From assembly GCA_021108035.1 (NCBI GenBank), contig JAIORQ010000079.1, positions 1 through 45,152 on the forward strand: a stretch of 45,152 nucleotides of DNA, given 5' to 3'. Positions 8,293 through 18,132 of this stretch are shown here, piece by piece. A model generated the notes under the pieces. That model was not told the DNA's origin and made no database searches. It worked only from the letters and a program-made list of their open reading frames with translations. This DNA is from Bacteroidales bacterium (GTDB taxonomy: Bacteria; Bacteroidota; Bacteroidia; Bacteroidales; JAADGE01). Numbering within the stretch: position 1 is the stretch's first letter; each line of letters opens with the position of its first letter. Both the position numbers and the translations under genes were made by a program.

Positions 8293-11200
8293 ATGAAAGA
8301 ATCCAATAAAACAAAAGCCTATTCAGATAGTTGTAAAACAACCGTTTACGGCAACAACCAAAAACGAACAAAATCCTCTGTTCATAATCTGAAAGCCGGT
8401 GATAATATTATTCTGAACAATAAAGAGTACAAAATTATTGAAGTTATTTCAGAAAGTACAGGCGAAGCAGTTATCTATAAAATTGAAAATGCTGAAAAAA
8501 ATATACTTTCTTTAAAATTATATTTTGAGTTTCATGATTCTGAAAATGAACCAAATACAGAAGCATTATCAAGGATTAAAAATATTAAAGACATTGATAT
8601 ACTGCGTTTATATGATTTTGGAACAGGCATAAATAAATACAAAGGAAAATATTGTTTTGAAATTTCCGATTTTGCTCACGGACATGATTTGTTAAAAGTT
8701 GAAAACCTGAAAGAAAAATATAAACCTGATTTCATTGAAAAAGAACTTATTTCGCAAATATTTAAAGGGATTTTGCGATTACATGAAAATCGTATTTATC
8801 ATTGTGATTTAAAACCGCAAAATGTTTTTTATCTTGATAAAGAACAAATCGAAATTGTAATCGGGGATTACGGATCGGCAAAGACATTTGAATTTGATGC
8901 AGAGAAAAAATCGCGCAAAACCACAACAGTAAAAGGAACTGATTTTTATTTGCCGCCCGAACAAGCACGAGGTTTTATTTCCGAAAAAAACGATTACTAT
9001 TCTTTCGGAATGATATTGTTGCATTTATTTTATCCCGAAAAAATACTGCTGAATGAGAGTGAGCCAAAAAGTTTAAGTCATTCAAAGCTGAAACAAATTA
9101 TTGAAAGGCAGTTCGAAGCTAAACCGATAATTGATTACAATCCTAAGTACAAAAGAATTAACAGCCTTATTGAAGGTCTAACTTTGGTCGATTTTAACCT
9201 GCGTTGGGGAAAAGAACAAGTTGAGCAATGGATTAAAGGCGAACAAATTAATGTTATATATAAAAAATCAACACTATACTCTTCAGATGCAAAAATACAG
9301 GCGGATAAACGTTTAATTTTCGGCAAACATACTATAAACACTGTTTATGATTTAAGAGACTATATTTTAAATGTTCCTAATTGGTATAATGATCTTATAG
9401 AAGACAAGGATAACAGGAGCGATTTTACCGATTGGATGTTAAATCTTTACGACGGAGATAAAGGCAAACGCTCAGCATTTAATCGTATTGTCAGGCATTA
9501 CAGCCAAGAAGGTGTTGATATTGTTGCAGATGCAATAATACGTTTTTTTATTCCCGGCCATCCGGTGTTTTTTGGTTTAAAAATGTTCGATTTTAACGAA
9601 TCACCGGATTTAATGAAAACTACTGCTCTTGCTTTTTCGCATCTGATTTTTAATCTGTTGGAAAGTTCTTCCGACAATGATATTAAGCTTTATTTATTCA
9701 GATATGAATTTGCATTAAGGCAAATAGAAGAAAAACAGCCGGAAGTAATAAAATTATTGAATATTTTATACAAAAATCTTAATACACCGGAAGAAATAAG
9801 GCTTGATTTTATTAATTATAAAGTTTATGCCTATACATCCGGTTCAAAAAAATCAATAAATAACTTAAAGCAGTTCCTTTTAGAATACTTGCCGGCCAAA
9901 ATAAAGATTGATTTTGTTAAATTTAACGAACAAAATGAATTGCATTACAAGTTAGAAAAAACACTAACAGGTTATTTTACAGAAATCGGAATAAATAATA
10001 TATTAATTAAAGATAATTATGATGAAACTATTTCTGTAAATTATCCGGAAGATTATAAATCAGTTGAGGACTTTTATGAAAAAACAATTGATGTAATTAT
10101 AAACAGTATTTGTAATAAGCATTTGATTAAACGAGAAATGTTATTAGAAACCGGCTTGGATTTTTTTGAGATCAATTTTATAAACACTCATAACAGATTG
10201 TCTGACAGGCTAATAAACGAATATAACAAACTAAAAAAAAGTCTGTCTCTAATAACAAAACGGCAAAAATCCGTCAAAAATGATTTAAAGGAAGTTGAGT
10301 TAATCATTTCCGAAAAAAAATATCATAAAACTAATTCGGCTCTTCAATTAATATTAAAAATCCAAAGATATGATAAGGACCGATTCTTAATATATAAGCA
10401 AAAATTTCAAAATTTCATATCTCCAAAAAAAATAGCAATAAAAGCATTTACTAAAAAACATAAGTTGTTGATAATAGTCAGCTTACCTGTAATCATTACT
10501 CCTATAATACTTCTTTTAGATTCTTTATCATTGAATTATAATGAATCCGAAAATTTTGTTTTGGCAAATATTGAAATGATACATGTAAAAGGAGGAACAT
10601 ATAATATGGGGCATAAAATAGTAACAACTGATGAAATACCTTTACATACAGTAAGTTTGAATGATTTTTATATCAGTAAATATGAAATAACAAATGAACA
10701 ATTCTGTCTGTTTTTAAATAGTTATGATTCCGAAGAATTAAAATACGGATTAGATAAAGGGCAAAAAATTATATCTCTCAGTAATGAAGAAGAAAGAGAT
10801 TGGGGAATACACCGGACAGATAACAGTTGGTGTCCGAAAAGCGGATATGAAAAACACCCTGTTATTTATGTTACATGGTACGGTGCAAAAGAGTTTTGTG
10901 AGTGGGCAGACAGCAGACTGCCGAAAGAAGCAGAATGGGAATATGCAGCACGAGGAGGAAATAAATCAAAAGACTACAGTTATTCGGGAAGTAATAAACC
11001 GGAAGATGTTGCATGGTTTGACAGTAATTCAAAGAGCCAAACTCATAAAGTCGGGACTAAAAGCCCTAATGAACTTGATATTTATGATATGAGCGGTAAT
11101 GTTTTTGAATGGTGCGAAGATTGGTACTACCCGAAAAACAAACCTGTTAATCTGTCAACACCAAGAACAAAAGTACTTCGCGGCGGGTCTTACTATAGCG

Positions 11201-11301
11201 ACTATAACGGTAATTTGATTTTTTATCGTATGGGACGCCTGCCTGATAAATGTTTCAGCAATACAGGTTTTCGATTATGCAAGGATAATAAAGATCCTTA
11301 A
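8293..11301 (+). CDS. K2: transmembrane Ser/Thr kinase with FGE-sulfatase-like sensor end (1002 aa)
   Basis: Same tail and kinase core as K1 but without the palindromic insertion: beta-3 K75, HCD D172, N177, DYG D192. A middle region of the FGE-type class (about 345-715) leads to one transmembrane helix (about 725-745, with IIVSLPVIITPIILLL). An FGE-sulfatase fold follows (about 761-1000), with GGTYNMG, YEITNEQFC, RLPKEAEWEYAARGG, DMSGNVFEWCEDW, VLRGGSYYS and GFRLC. The cysteine pair of true formylglycine-generating enzymes after RGGS is absent, so a binding or structural role is more likely than catalysis. Predicted topology is kinase inside and FGE domain in the periplasm. The kinase part (8580-9055) is almost identical in DNA to K1. 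Confidence 0.88.
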   Translation: MKESNKTKAYSDSCKTTVYGNNQKRTKSSVHNLKAGDNIILNNKEYKIIEVISESTGEAVIYKIENAEKNILSLKLYFEFHDSENEPNTEALSRIKNIKDIDILRLYDFGTGINKYKGKYCFEISDFAHGHDLLKVENLKEKYKPDFIEKELISQIFKGILRLHENRIYHCDLKPQNVFYLDKEQIEIVIGDYGSAKTFEFDAEKKSRKTTTVKGTDFYLPPEQARGFISEKNDYYSFGMILLHLFYPEKILLNESEPKSLSHSKLKQIIERQFEAKPIIDYNPKYKRINSLIEGLTLVDFNLRWGKEQVEQWIKGEQINVIYKKSTLYSSDAKIQADKRLIFGKHTINTVYDLRDYILNVPNWYNDLIEDKDNRSDFTDWMLNLYDGDKGKRSAFNRIVRHYSQEGVDIVADAIIRFFIPGHPVFFGLKMFDFNESPDLMKTTALAFSHLIFNLLESSSDNDIKLYLFRYEFALRQIEEKQPEVIKLLNILYKNLNTPEEIRLDFINYKVYAYTSGSKKSINNLKQFLLEYLPAKIKIDFVKFNEQNELHYKLEKTLTGYFTEIGINNILIKDNYDETISVNYPEDYKSVEDFYEKTIDVIINSICNKHLIKREMLLETGLDFFEINFINTHNRLSDRLINEYNKLKKSLSLITKRQKSVKNDLKEVELIISEKKYHKTNSALQLILKIQRYDKDRFLIYKQKFQNFISPKKIAIKAFTKKHKLLIIVSLPVIITPIILLLDSLSLNYNESENFVLANIEMIHVKGGTYNMGHKIVTTDEIPLHTVSLNDFYISKYEITNEQFCLFLNSYDSEELKYGLDKGQKIISLSNEEERDWGIHRTDNSWCPKSGYEKHPVIYVTWYGAKEFCEWADSRLPKEAEWEYAARGGNKSKDYSYSGSNKPEDVAWFDSNSKSQTHKVGTKSPNELDIYDMSGNVFEWCEDWYYPKNKPVNLSTPRTKVLRGGSYYSDYNGNLIFYRMGRLPDKCFSNTGFRLCKDNKDP

Positions 11302-11393
11302 AAAAGATAAAAAATGAATTGCCGGTTCTGTCACTTTTAAAAATTTGTTAATCTTGTATCCTTTCAAAAAAATATAGCTTAAAAACCGGGATT

Positions 11394-14300
11394 ATGAAAA
11401 AATCCGACAAAACTAAAACATATTCCAACGAAAATAAAACGACAACCTATGGTGATTCAGGGAAACTCACAAAGGAAACGATTCATAATCTAAAAGCCGG
11501 TGAAAATATTATTCTGAACAATAAAGACTACAAAATTCTTGAAATTATTTCAGAAAGTACAGGCGAAGCAGTTATCTATAAAATTGAATCAGTTACCCCT
11601 AAATCCCCTAAAGGGGACTTTGCCGCAGCTACCAAAAAGTCCCCTTCAGGGGATTTAGGGGCAAAACAGGCGAAAGCAAATTTTAATCAAAAACAAAAAA
11701 TCTATGCACTAAAGCTGTATTTTGAATTTAAAGACCTGGAAAATGAACCAAATACAGAAGCGTTATCACGAATAAAAAATATTAAAGATGTTGACATTTT
11801 AAGACTTTATGATTTTGGAACGGGAATAAATAAATATGAAAATAAATATTGCTTTGAAATTTTAGACTTTGCACACGGGCTTGATTTGTTAGACGTAAAA
11901 AAACTGAAAGAAAAATATTCTCCTGATTTCATTGAAAAAGAAGTTATTCCGCAAATATTTCTCGGCATACTTAAACTGCACGAAAACAGAATTTATCATT
12001 GCGATTTAAAACCGCAAAATGTTTTTTATCTTGATAAAACACAAGTTGAGATTGTCGTAGGCGATTACGGATCAGCAAAGACATTTGAATTTGATGCAGA
12101 GAAAAAATCGCGCAAAACCACAACAGTAAAAGGAACTGATTTTTATTTGCCGCCCGAACAAGCACGAGGTTTTATTTCCGAAAAAAACGATTACTATTCT
12201 TTCGGAATGATATTGTTGCATTTATTTTATCCCGAAAAAATACTGCTGAATGAGAGTGAGCCAAAAAGTTTAAGTCATTCAAAGCTTAAACAAATTATTG
12301 AACGGCAGTTTGAAGCTAAACCGATAATTGACTTCAATCCGAAATACGAAAGAATTAATAAACTTATCGAAGGTTTAACACTTGTTGATTTTAATTTGCG
12401 ATGGGGAAAAGAACAAGTTGAACAATGGATAAAAGGCGAACAAATTGAAGTTATTTACCGAAAATCGGCAGAGACTCAATCCGGAACATCAACATTAGTT
12501 AAAAAAGCATTGAAATTCGGGAAATATACTATAAACACACCTTATGATTTAAGAGATTATATTCTGAACGATCCAAATTGGTATACCGACCTGATTGAAG
12601 ATAAGGAAAATAAGGAAGATTTCATCATATGGATATTAAACTTATATGACGGAAACCGAAGTAAACGTTCAGCATTTAACCGCATTATAAAATATTACAG
12701 CCCTGAAGGTATTGATTTTGTTGCAGATGCAATTATACGTTTCTTAATTCCCGAACATCCGGTAGTATTTGGTTTAAAGATGTTCGATTTTAAAGAATCA
12801 ACTGATTTAATAAAAACTACAACCGAGGCTTTTTCTCATCTTATTTTTAATCTGTGGGAAAATTCTTCCGATAAAGATATTCAGCTGTACTTTTTCAGAT
12901 ATGAATTTGCATTAAGACAACTGAAAGATAAACAACCGGAAGTAATAAATTTATTAAACATTTTATACAAAGAACTCAATAAAGAAGAGAAAATAAGTGA
13001 CGATTTTTATAACTATAAAGTTTTCGCTTATACATCAGTTTCAAAAAAAGCATTACAAAACATAAAGCAATTCCTTTATGAATCTTTATTAACACAAAGC
13101 ATTCTTGATTTTATTGAACTTAATGATAAAAATGAATTGCATTACAGTATAGGAAGAACACTGAATTCTTATTTTTCTGAAATCGGAATAAACAATTCAT
13201 TAACTGAATTAGGTTCTCCGGAAATTATTTCTGTAAGCTATCCTAAAGATTATAATTCCCTCGAAAATTTTTATGAAAAAACAATTGATGCTGTTATAAA
13301 CAGTATTTGCAATAAACATTCAATTACTGCAGAAACCTTTTCAGAAAACAGTTTGGAATTATTTAAAAGGAATTTCATAAATGCTTTCAACAGTTTGTCT
13401 GAAAAACTTGCAAATGAATATTATAAAATAAAAAAAGATCTTTCAATATTTATAAAATGGCGTTATCCGATTAATAATTACATAAAAAAAATTAAATTAA
13501 CAGTTAAGAAGAAAAAATATAATGAAATTAATTCAGCTTTTTATTTAATATCAAAAATCCGAAAATATGAAAACGACAAATTAATAAAAAAGAAACAAAG
13601 AATTGAAAAATTCATATCTCCGAAAAAAAGTGCAATAACAGAGTTTTATAAAGAAAATCGATATATAACAATAATGAGTCTTGCAGCATTTTTACTTACT
13701 GTTATAATTTTATTGAGTAAATTATATGAAAAGAAAGAAGCAGAAAACATCGTTTTTCCCCAAGTAGAAATGATACGCGTATGGGGCGGAGAATTTAATA
13801 TGGGATATTATGCAGGTCCTGAAAATAAAAAACCTTTACATACAATATATTTGAATTCTTTTTACATTAGTAAATACGAAATAACAAATAAACAATTCTG
13901 CTTATTTTTGAATGATTACGGTTACAAAGTAAAAGATAAAGATAATGAAAAAGAAAAAACAATCTCATATAGTAATAATGAAGAAAGGGATTGGGGAATA
14001 CACCGGACAGACAGCGGTTGGCATCCGGCTGCAGGATACGAAAATCACCCTGTTATTTATGTTACATGGTACGGAGCAAACGAATTTTGTAAATGGATAG
14101 GCGGCAGGCTACCGACTGAAGCAGAATGGGAATTTGCTGTACGCGGCGGAAATAAATCTGAAGCTTATAAATACTCAGGCAGTAATGAACTTAAAGATAT
14201 TGCATGGTATAATGATAATTCAGAAAATAAAACTCATAAAGTAGGAACTAAAAGCCCGAATGAACTTGGTATTCATGATATGAGCGGTAATGTTTTTGAA

Positions 14301-14495
14301 TGGTGCGAAGATTGGTACAAACCTAATAACAAACCTGTAAATCTAACAGAAGCAGAAGCAAAAGTACTTCGAGGAGGATCATACTACAGTGACAATAATA
14401 AAAATTCACTTTTTTATCGTACGGGCCACCTACCGAATAAAAGTTTCAGTAATATTGGATTTCGATTATGCAGTGATAAAGAATTAAATAATTGA
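11394..14495 (+). CDS. K3: transmembrane Ser/Thr kinase with FGE-sulfatase-like end (1033 aa)
   Basis: Layout as K2 but with the 32-codon palindromic insertion before beta-3 K107; D204, N209 and D224 follow. The transmembrane helix is about 757-778 (MSLAAFLLTVIILLSKLY) and the FGE-sulfatase fold about 791-1033 (GGEFNMG, RLPTEAEWEFAVRGG, SGNVFEWCEDW, VLRGGSYYS, GFRLC). The FGE catalytic cysteines are missing. The leader ATATAGCTTAAAA (11372-11384) is identical to the one before K7 (24374-24386), so the upstream DNA was copied with the gene. The start is preceded by GGATT as in K2 and K5. The sequence after its stop holds a broken copy of the radical-SAM gene start, as if K3 once ended an array. 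Confidence 0.88.
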   Translation: MKKSDKTKTYSNENKTTTYGDSGKLTKETIHNLKAGENIILNNKDYKILEIISESTGEAVIYKIESVTPKSPKGDFAAATKKSPSGDLGAKQAKANFNQKQKIYALKLYFEFKDLENEPNTEALSRIKNIKDVDILRLYDFGTGINKYENKYCFEILDFAHGLDLLDVKKLKEKYSPDFIEKEVIPQIFLGILKLHENRIYHCDLKPQNVFYLDKTQVEIVVGDYGSAKTFEFDAEKKSRKTTTVKGTDFYLPPEQARGFISEKNDYYSFGMILLHLFYPEKILLNESEPKSLSHSKLKQIIERQFEAKPIIDFNPKYERINKLIEGLTLVDFNLRWGKEQVEQWIKGEQIEVIYRKSAETQSGTSTLVKKALKFGKYTINTPYDLRDYILNDPNWYTDLIEDKENKEDFIIWILNLYDGNRSKRSAFNRIIKYYSPEGIDFVADAIIRFLIPEHPVVFGLKMFDFKESTDLIKTTTEAFSHLIFNLWENSSDKDIQLYFFRYEFALRQLKDKQPEVINLLNILYKELNKEEKISDDFYNYKVFAYTSVSKKALQNIKQFLYESLLTQSILDFIELNDKNELHYSIGRTLNSYFSEIGINNSLTELGSPEIISVSYPKDYNSLENFYEKTIDAVINSICNKHSITAETFSENSLELFKRNFINAFNSLSEKLANEYYKIKKDLSIFIKWRYPINNYIKKIKLTVKKKKYNEINSAFYLISKIRKYENDKLIKKKQRIEKFISPKKSAITEFYKENRYITIMSLAAFLLTVIILLSKLYEKKEAENIVFPQVEMIRVWGGEFNMGYYAGPENKKPLHTIYLNSFYISKYEITNKQFCLFLNDYGYKVKDKDNEKEKTISYSNNEERDWGIHRTDSGWHPAAGYENHPVIYVTWYGANEFCKWIGGRLPTEAEWEFAVRGGNKSEAYKYSGSNELKDIAWYNDNSENKTHKVGTKSPNELGIHDMSGNVFEWCEDWYKPNNKPVNLTEAEAKVLRGGSYYSDNNKNSLFYRTGHLPNKSFSNIGFRLCSDKELNN
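11596..11661. repeat. In-frame palindromic element, copy 2 (in K3)
   Basis: Base-for-base the same 66-bp inverted repeat as at 5017-5082, at the same codon position and frame. The adjoining 30 or so bases, through the codons for AKANFNQKQK, are also identical. Confidence 0.9.
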
Positions 14496-14768
14496 ATTTC
14501 ATAGAATTTTCTGTGTCAATCTGTGATATCTGTGTGAAATTTATGTATATGAGAAAGTTAAAAAAATTAAAATGCTTTGGAAATTAAACAGAATACAATA
14601 TCCCGTATATAATCTTGGAAATGGAAAATAAATAACTAATTTTAGTAAGATGGTGTGGAACTGACGGATATTATAATTCTGTAAAAATAATCAGAATTTC
14701 TTTATGAACTTTGTATTCTGTGTGGTTTAAAATTAAGAGTTTTTAGTACAATTTTAAAGAATAGAAAA
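14496..14768. other. Spacer K3-K4: Bacteroidota-type repeats around a broken gene
   Basis: Near 14509-14540 there is a CTGTGTCAATCTGTGATATCTGTGTG stretch of a common dispersed type. At 14572 a truncated radical-SAM start occurs (separate entry). At about 14697-14750 a TTCTTTATGAACTTTGTATT-type stretch closely matches 29740-29790 before the intact radical-SAM gene. No other gene is seen. It is the longest gap inside the kinase array. Confidence 0.6.
14572..14631 (+). pseudogene. Truncated duplicate of the radical-SAM activase gene start
   Basis: It encodes MLWKLNRIQYPVYNLGNGK then stop, matching 17 of the first 19 residues of the intact protein at 29888. Weaker DNA similarity continues to about 14660. 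The Cys cluster that would follow is gone, so no functional product is expected. It marks an old array end or a second copy of the tail module between K3 and K4. Confidence 0.85.
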
Positions 14769-17700
14769 ATGAAAAAAGCCGATAAAACAAAAACATATTC
14801 TGACAGCAACAAAACAAGCTTTTACGGTGATGTCGAAAAACTCACAAAAGAAACTGTTCATAAAATAAAAGCCGGTGATAATATTATTCTGAACAATAAA
14901 GAGTACAAAATTCTTGAAATTATTTCAGAAAGTACAGGCGAAGCAGTTATCTATAAAATTGAATCAGTTACCCCTAAATCCCCTAAAGGGGACTTTGCCG
15001 CAGCTACCAAAAAGTCCCCTTCAGGGGATTTAGGGGCAAAACAGGCGAAAGCAAATTTTAATCAAAAACAAAAAATCTATGCACTAAAGCTGTATTTTGA
15101 ATTTAAAGACGCAGAAAATGAACCAAATACAGAAGCAATATCAAGAATTAAAAACATTAAAGATGTTGATATACTGCGTTTATATGATTACGGAACAGGT
15201 ATAAACAAATATAAAGGGAAATATTGTTTTGAAATTTCTGATTTTGCATACGGACATGATTTATTGAGAGTAGTAAACCTAAAGGAAAAATATAATCCTG
15301 ATTTCATTGAAAAAGAAGTTATTCCGCAAATATTTCTCGGCATTCTTAAATTACACGAAAACAGAATTTATCATTGTGATTTAAAACCACAAAATGTTTT
15401 TTATCTTGATAAAACACAAGTTGAGATTGTCGTAGGCGATTACGGATCAGCAAAAACATTTGAATTTGATGCAGAGAAAAAATCGCGCAAAACCACAACA
15501 GTAAAAGGAACTGATTTTTATTTGCCGCCCGAACAAGCACGAGGTTTTATTTCCGAAAAAAACGATTACTATTCTTTCGGAATGATATTGTTGCATTTAT
15601 TTTATCCCGAAAAAATACTGCTGAATGAGAGTGAGCCAAAAAGTTTAAGTCATTCAAAGCTTAAACAAATTATTGAACGGCAGTTTGAAGCTAAACCGAT
15701 AATTGACTTCAATCCGAAATACGAAAGAATTAATAAACTTATCGAAGGTTTAACACTTGTTGATTTTAATTTGCGATGGGGCGAAAAGGAAGTCAAAAAT
15801 TGGTTAGAAGGCAAAAGTGTTGATGTATATTATAAAAAAGAAGTCTTAAAAACCGGTGTGGGCGAGTATTCTGAAAAAACTCTGATATTCGGGACTTATA
15901 AAATTAATTCAGTATATGACTTAAGAGATTACATCCTTAATGAAAAAAATTGGTATGCTGATTTAATTGAAGATGAAGAGAACCGTGATGATTTTACGGA
16001 ATGGATATTAAACTTGTATGCCGGTGACCGAAGCAAGCGTTCTGCATTTAATCGTATTGTAAAGTTATACAGTCAAGAAGGAATTGATTTTGTTGCAGAT
16101 GCAATAATTCGATTCTTTTTACCCGAACATCCTGTATCAATTGGTCTGAAATCATATAATTTTGCTGAACCGGATGATATTATAAAATCCACTGCCTTGG
16201 CATTTTCTCATCTGATTTTTGATTTATGGGACAGTTCAACAGAGAAAGATATTAAACTGTTTATTTTCAGCTATGAATTTGCTTTAAGGCATATAAAAAA
16301 TAAGGAGGAAGCTGACAGGATTTTAAAAATATTATATCAAAAACTTTCCCTTAATGAAAACACAGATGATGACTTTGAAGACTATAAAGTTTATGCATAC
16401 ACCAAAATAAATAAAAGCTCTTTGGAAATTATCAAAGAATTTCTGGCAGAATTAACTGCAAGTGATATTGAGATTGTAGTAAACTCAATAGATAATGAGC
16501 ATAATTTAAAATATAATCCGGTTAAATCAACATTTAATTATTTTCAAAGCATTGGAATAGATAATGTACTGTTTCACAAATCCTCAGAAGAACAAAGTAT
16601 TAAATTAAGGATAATTGATTCTTATGAATCTTATGATGACTTTATTAATAAAACATTCAACTTTTTTATAAAAGATTTTATTTCAAAACATTGTATTTCA
16701 AATGATTTAGGCTCAACTTCAGTAAAAAAAATAAAAGAAACTTTCAAAATTGCTTTTCAAAGTATCAAAGAGAACATTGAAAATGTATTAACTGATTTAT
16801 ACAATATATATTTAAAAGAAATTACATTAATAAAAGATCTTCATATTGATATCAGAGATAAAAACAATTTTCTTCAAAATATTGAATATAATAAATTTAA
16901 AAAAACCTATGAAGATATACTTATCCTGAAAAGTGAACTTGAAAAAATAGTTGCAATAGAAAAATTACTGATAGATTGTACTGAAAAAGCATCAGAATCA
17001 AGTGCTGTTATTCCGGAATTAAAGGATGCTGAAAAACTTATAAATACTGATATTTATAAAAATATTATAAAAGCCGAACAAGTTCTGAAAGAAATTTACT
17101 ATTTTAAGCTTGGCGGCACTTTCAATATTAAAGATATTAAGAAACATGAAGAAATATCATATAAAAAATTAGAAAGGGTTACACAGATACAGTTAGAGTC
17201 ATATATTGCATCATTGACTGTAAGTTCAGACGGTAAGTATATTATAGCTGCAGGAAATAATTCTATAATGATGGTTGACCCGGATCGTAAAAAAACTGTA
17301 AAAACTCACGGTAAGGTAAATTTTCCTTTGAACCGTGTGGCTGTGAGCAAAGACAGTAAATACACAGCATACACTGACATGGGAAATGCGAATGCATATC
17401 TTCGAGATTTTTCTTCGGGAAAAGAAATATACACATTTCAATCAGGAGAATATATTGCTTATGGTGTGGCTTTTAGCCCCGATGGTAAATATCTGGCAGT
17501 TTCAGGGCACAGCACACTGTTTTGGAATATTGAAAAACGAAAAATTGACAAAATACTAAACGCATCAATTGAAGTTTCTTTTCATTCGGAGAAAAATTTT
17601 TTCGCCTCCATAGGCAAAAGTAAAACCTTATATACCAATTCGGATACATGGGAAAGCACCCTTATTTCGGAAAAATCAACTAAAGGAATGAACGAAGTCA

Positions 17701-18056
17701 GCTTAAGCCCTAACGGTAAGTATATTGCAATTGGAAATAATGACAGTTCAATAACTGTATTGGATGTTGAAACTGCTGAATTATTATATACTTTCCCCAG
17801 GCCCGACTTCGATCATGATTATGGTGAGCCCAATATCTATTTCAGTCCGGATGAAAAACTTATGGCTGCTGTTTTGGAATCAGGGAAAATTAAACTTTGG
17901 GGCATGGAAACAGGAGAACCGATATTGACAATTAAAAAATTTAAAGAAATCGAAGGAATAGCTTTTCATCCGAGCGGTGATTATATTGTTATTGCAGATG
18001 AAGATAAACTGTTTTTAATTTATCTGAAAAATTCTTTTAAGCCCGGTTCTGAATGA
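14769..18056 (+). CDS. K4: Ser/Thr kinase with C-terminal WD40 propeller (1095 aa)
   Basis: Tail 1-32, then a kinase domain with the palindromic insertion, K107, D204, N209 and D224. The middle region is of the WD40-type class seen in K1 and K7. WD40-like blades occupy about 813-1090 (VSSDGKYI, FSPDGKYLAVSG, LSPNGKYIAIG, FSPDEKLMA, FHPSGDYIVIAD). There is no transmembrane helix and no FGE domain, so it is predicted soluble. The segment 15633-16383 (751 bp, covering the C-lobe end and the start of the middle region) is identical to K7 25251-26001, while the rest is only similar, showing recent gene conversion. It starts after a 273-bp spacer, so it may have its own promoter, though I could not identify a convincing one. 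Confidence 0.88.
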   Translation: MKKADKTKTYSDSNKTSFYGDVEKLTKETVHKIKAGDNIILNNKEYKILEIISESTGEAVIYKIESVTPKSPKGDFAAATKKSPSGDLGAKQAKANFNQKQKIYALKLYFEFKDAENEPNTEAISRIKNIKDVDILRLYDYGTGINKYKGKYCFEISDFAYGHDLLRVVNLKEKYNPDFIEKEVIPQIFLGILKLHENRIYHCDLKPQNVFYLDKTQVEIVVGDYGSAKTFEFDAEKKSRKTTTVKGTDFYLPPEQARGFISEKNDYYSFGMILLHLFYPEKILLNESEPKSLSHSKLKQIIERQFEAKPIIDFNPKYERINKLIEGLTLVDFNLRWGEKEVKNWLEGKSVDVYYKKEVLKTGVGEYSEKTLIFGTYKINSVYDLRDYILNEKNWYADLIEDEENRDDFTEWILNLYAGDRSKRSAFNRIVKLYSQEGIDFVADAIIRFFLPEHPVSIGLKSYNFAEPDDIIKSTALAFSHLIFDLWDSSTEKDIKLFIFSYEFALRHIKNKEEADRILKILYQKLSLNENTDDDFEDYKVYAYTKINKSSLEIIKEFLAELTASDIEIVVNSIDNEHNLKYNPVKSTFNYFQSIGIDNVLFHKSSEEQSIKLRIIDSYESYDDFINKTFNFFIKDFISKHCISNDLGSTSVKKIKETFKIAFQSIKENIENVLTDLYNIYLKEITLIKDLHIDIRDKNNFLQNIEYNKFKKTYEDILILKSELEKIVAIEKLLIDCTEKASESSAVIPELKDAEKLINTDIYKNIIKAEQVLKEIYYFKLGGTFNIKDIKKHEEISYKKLERVTQIQLESYIASLTVSSDGKYIIAAGNNSIMMVDPDRKKTVKTHGKVNFPLNRVAVSKDSKYTAYTDMGNANAYLRDFSSGKEIYTFQSGEYIAYGVAFSPDGKYLAVSGHSTLFWNIEKRKIDKILNASIEVSFHSEKNFFASIGKSKTLYTNSDTWESTLISEKSTKGMNEVSLSPNGKYIAIGNNDSSITVLDVETAELLYTFPRPDFDHDYGEPNIYFSPDEKLMAAVLESGKIKLWGMETGEPILTIKKFKEIEGIAFHPSGDYIVIADEDKLFLIYLKNSFKPGSE
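14971..15036. repeat. In-frame palindromic element, copy 3 (in K4)
   Basis: Identical 66-bp inverted repeat at the same position and frame as in K1 and K3. Confidence 0.9.
15633..16383 (+). repeat. 751-bp tract identical between K4 and K7
   Basis: Read base by base, this stretch equals 25251-26001 with no difference I could find, while both flanks diverge (for example ACTATAAAGT against ACTGTAAAGT at the right edge). Part of it, up to about the middle-region start, is also present almost unchanged in K5 (about 19000-19320). Confidence 0.85.
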
Positions 18057-18132
18057 ATATCTTGGATTTTATTTATTATAATACTGAGTAAAAAGTTTTA
18101 AAGCATAGTTTAGTAAAATAATAATAAGGATT

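Noticed and set aside
11171-11279. Diversity-generating retroelement variable region in the FGE-sulfatase ends
   Set aside because: The fold and position fit, but no reverse transcriptase or template repeat is in the window, and differences between copies are not limited to adenine positions.
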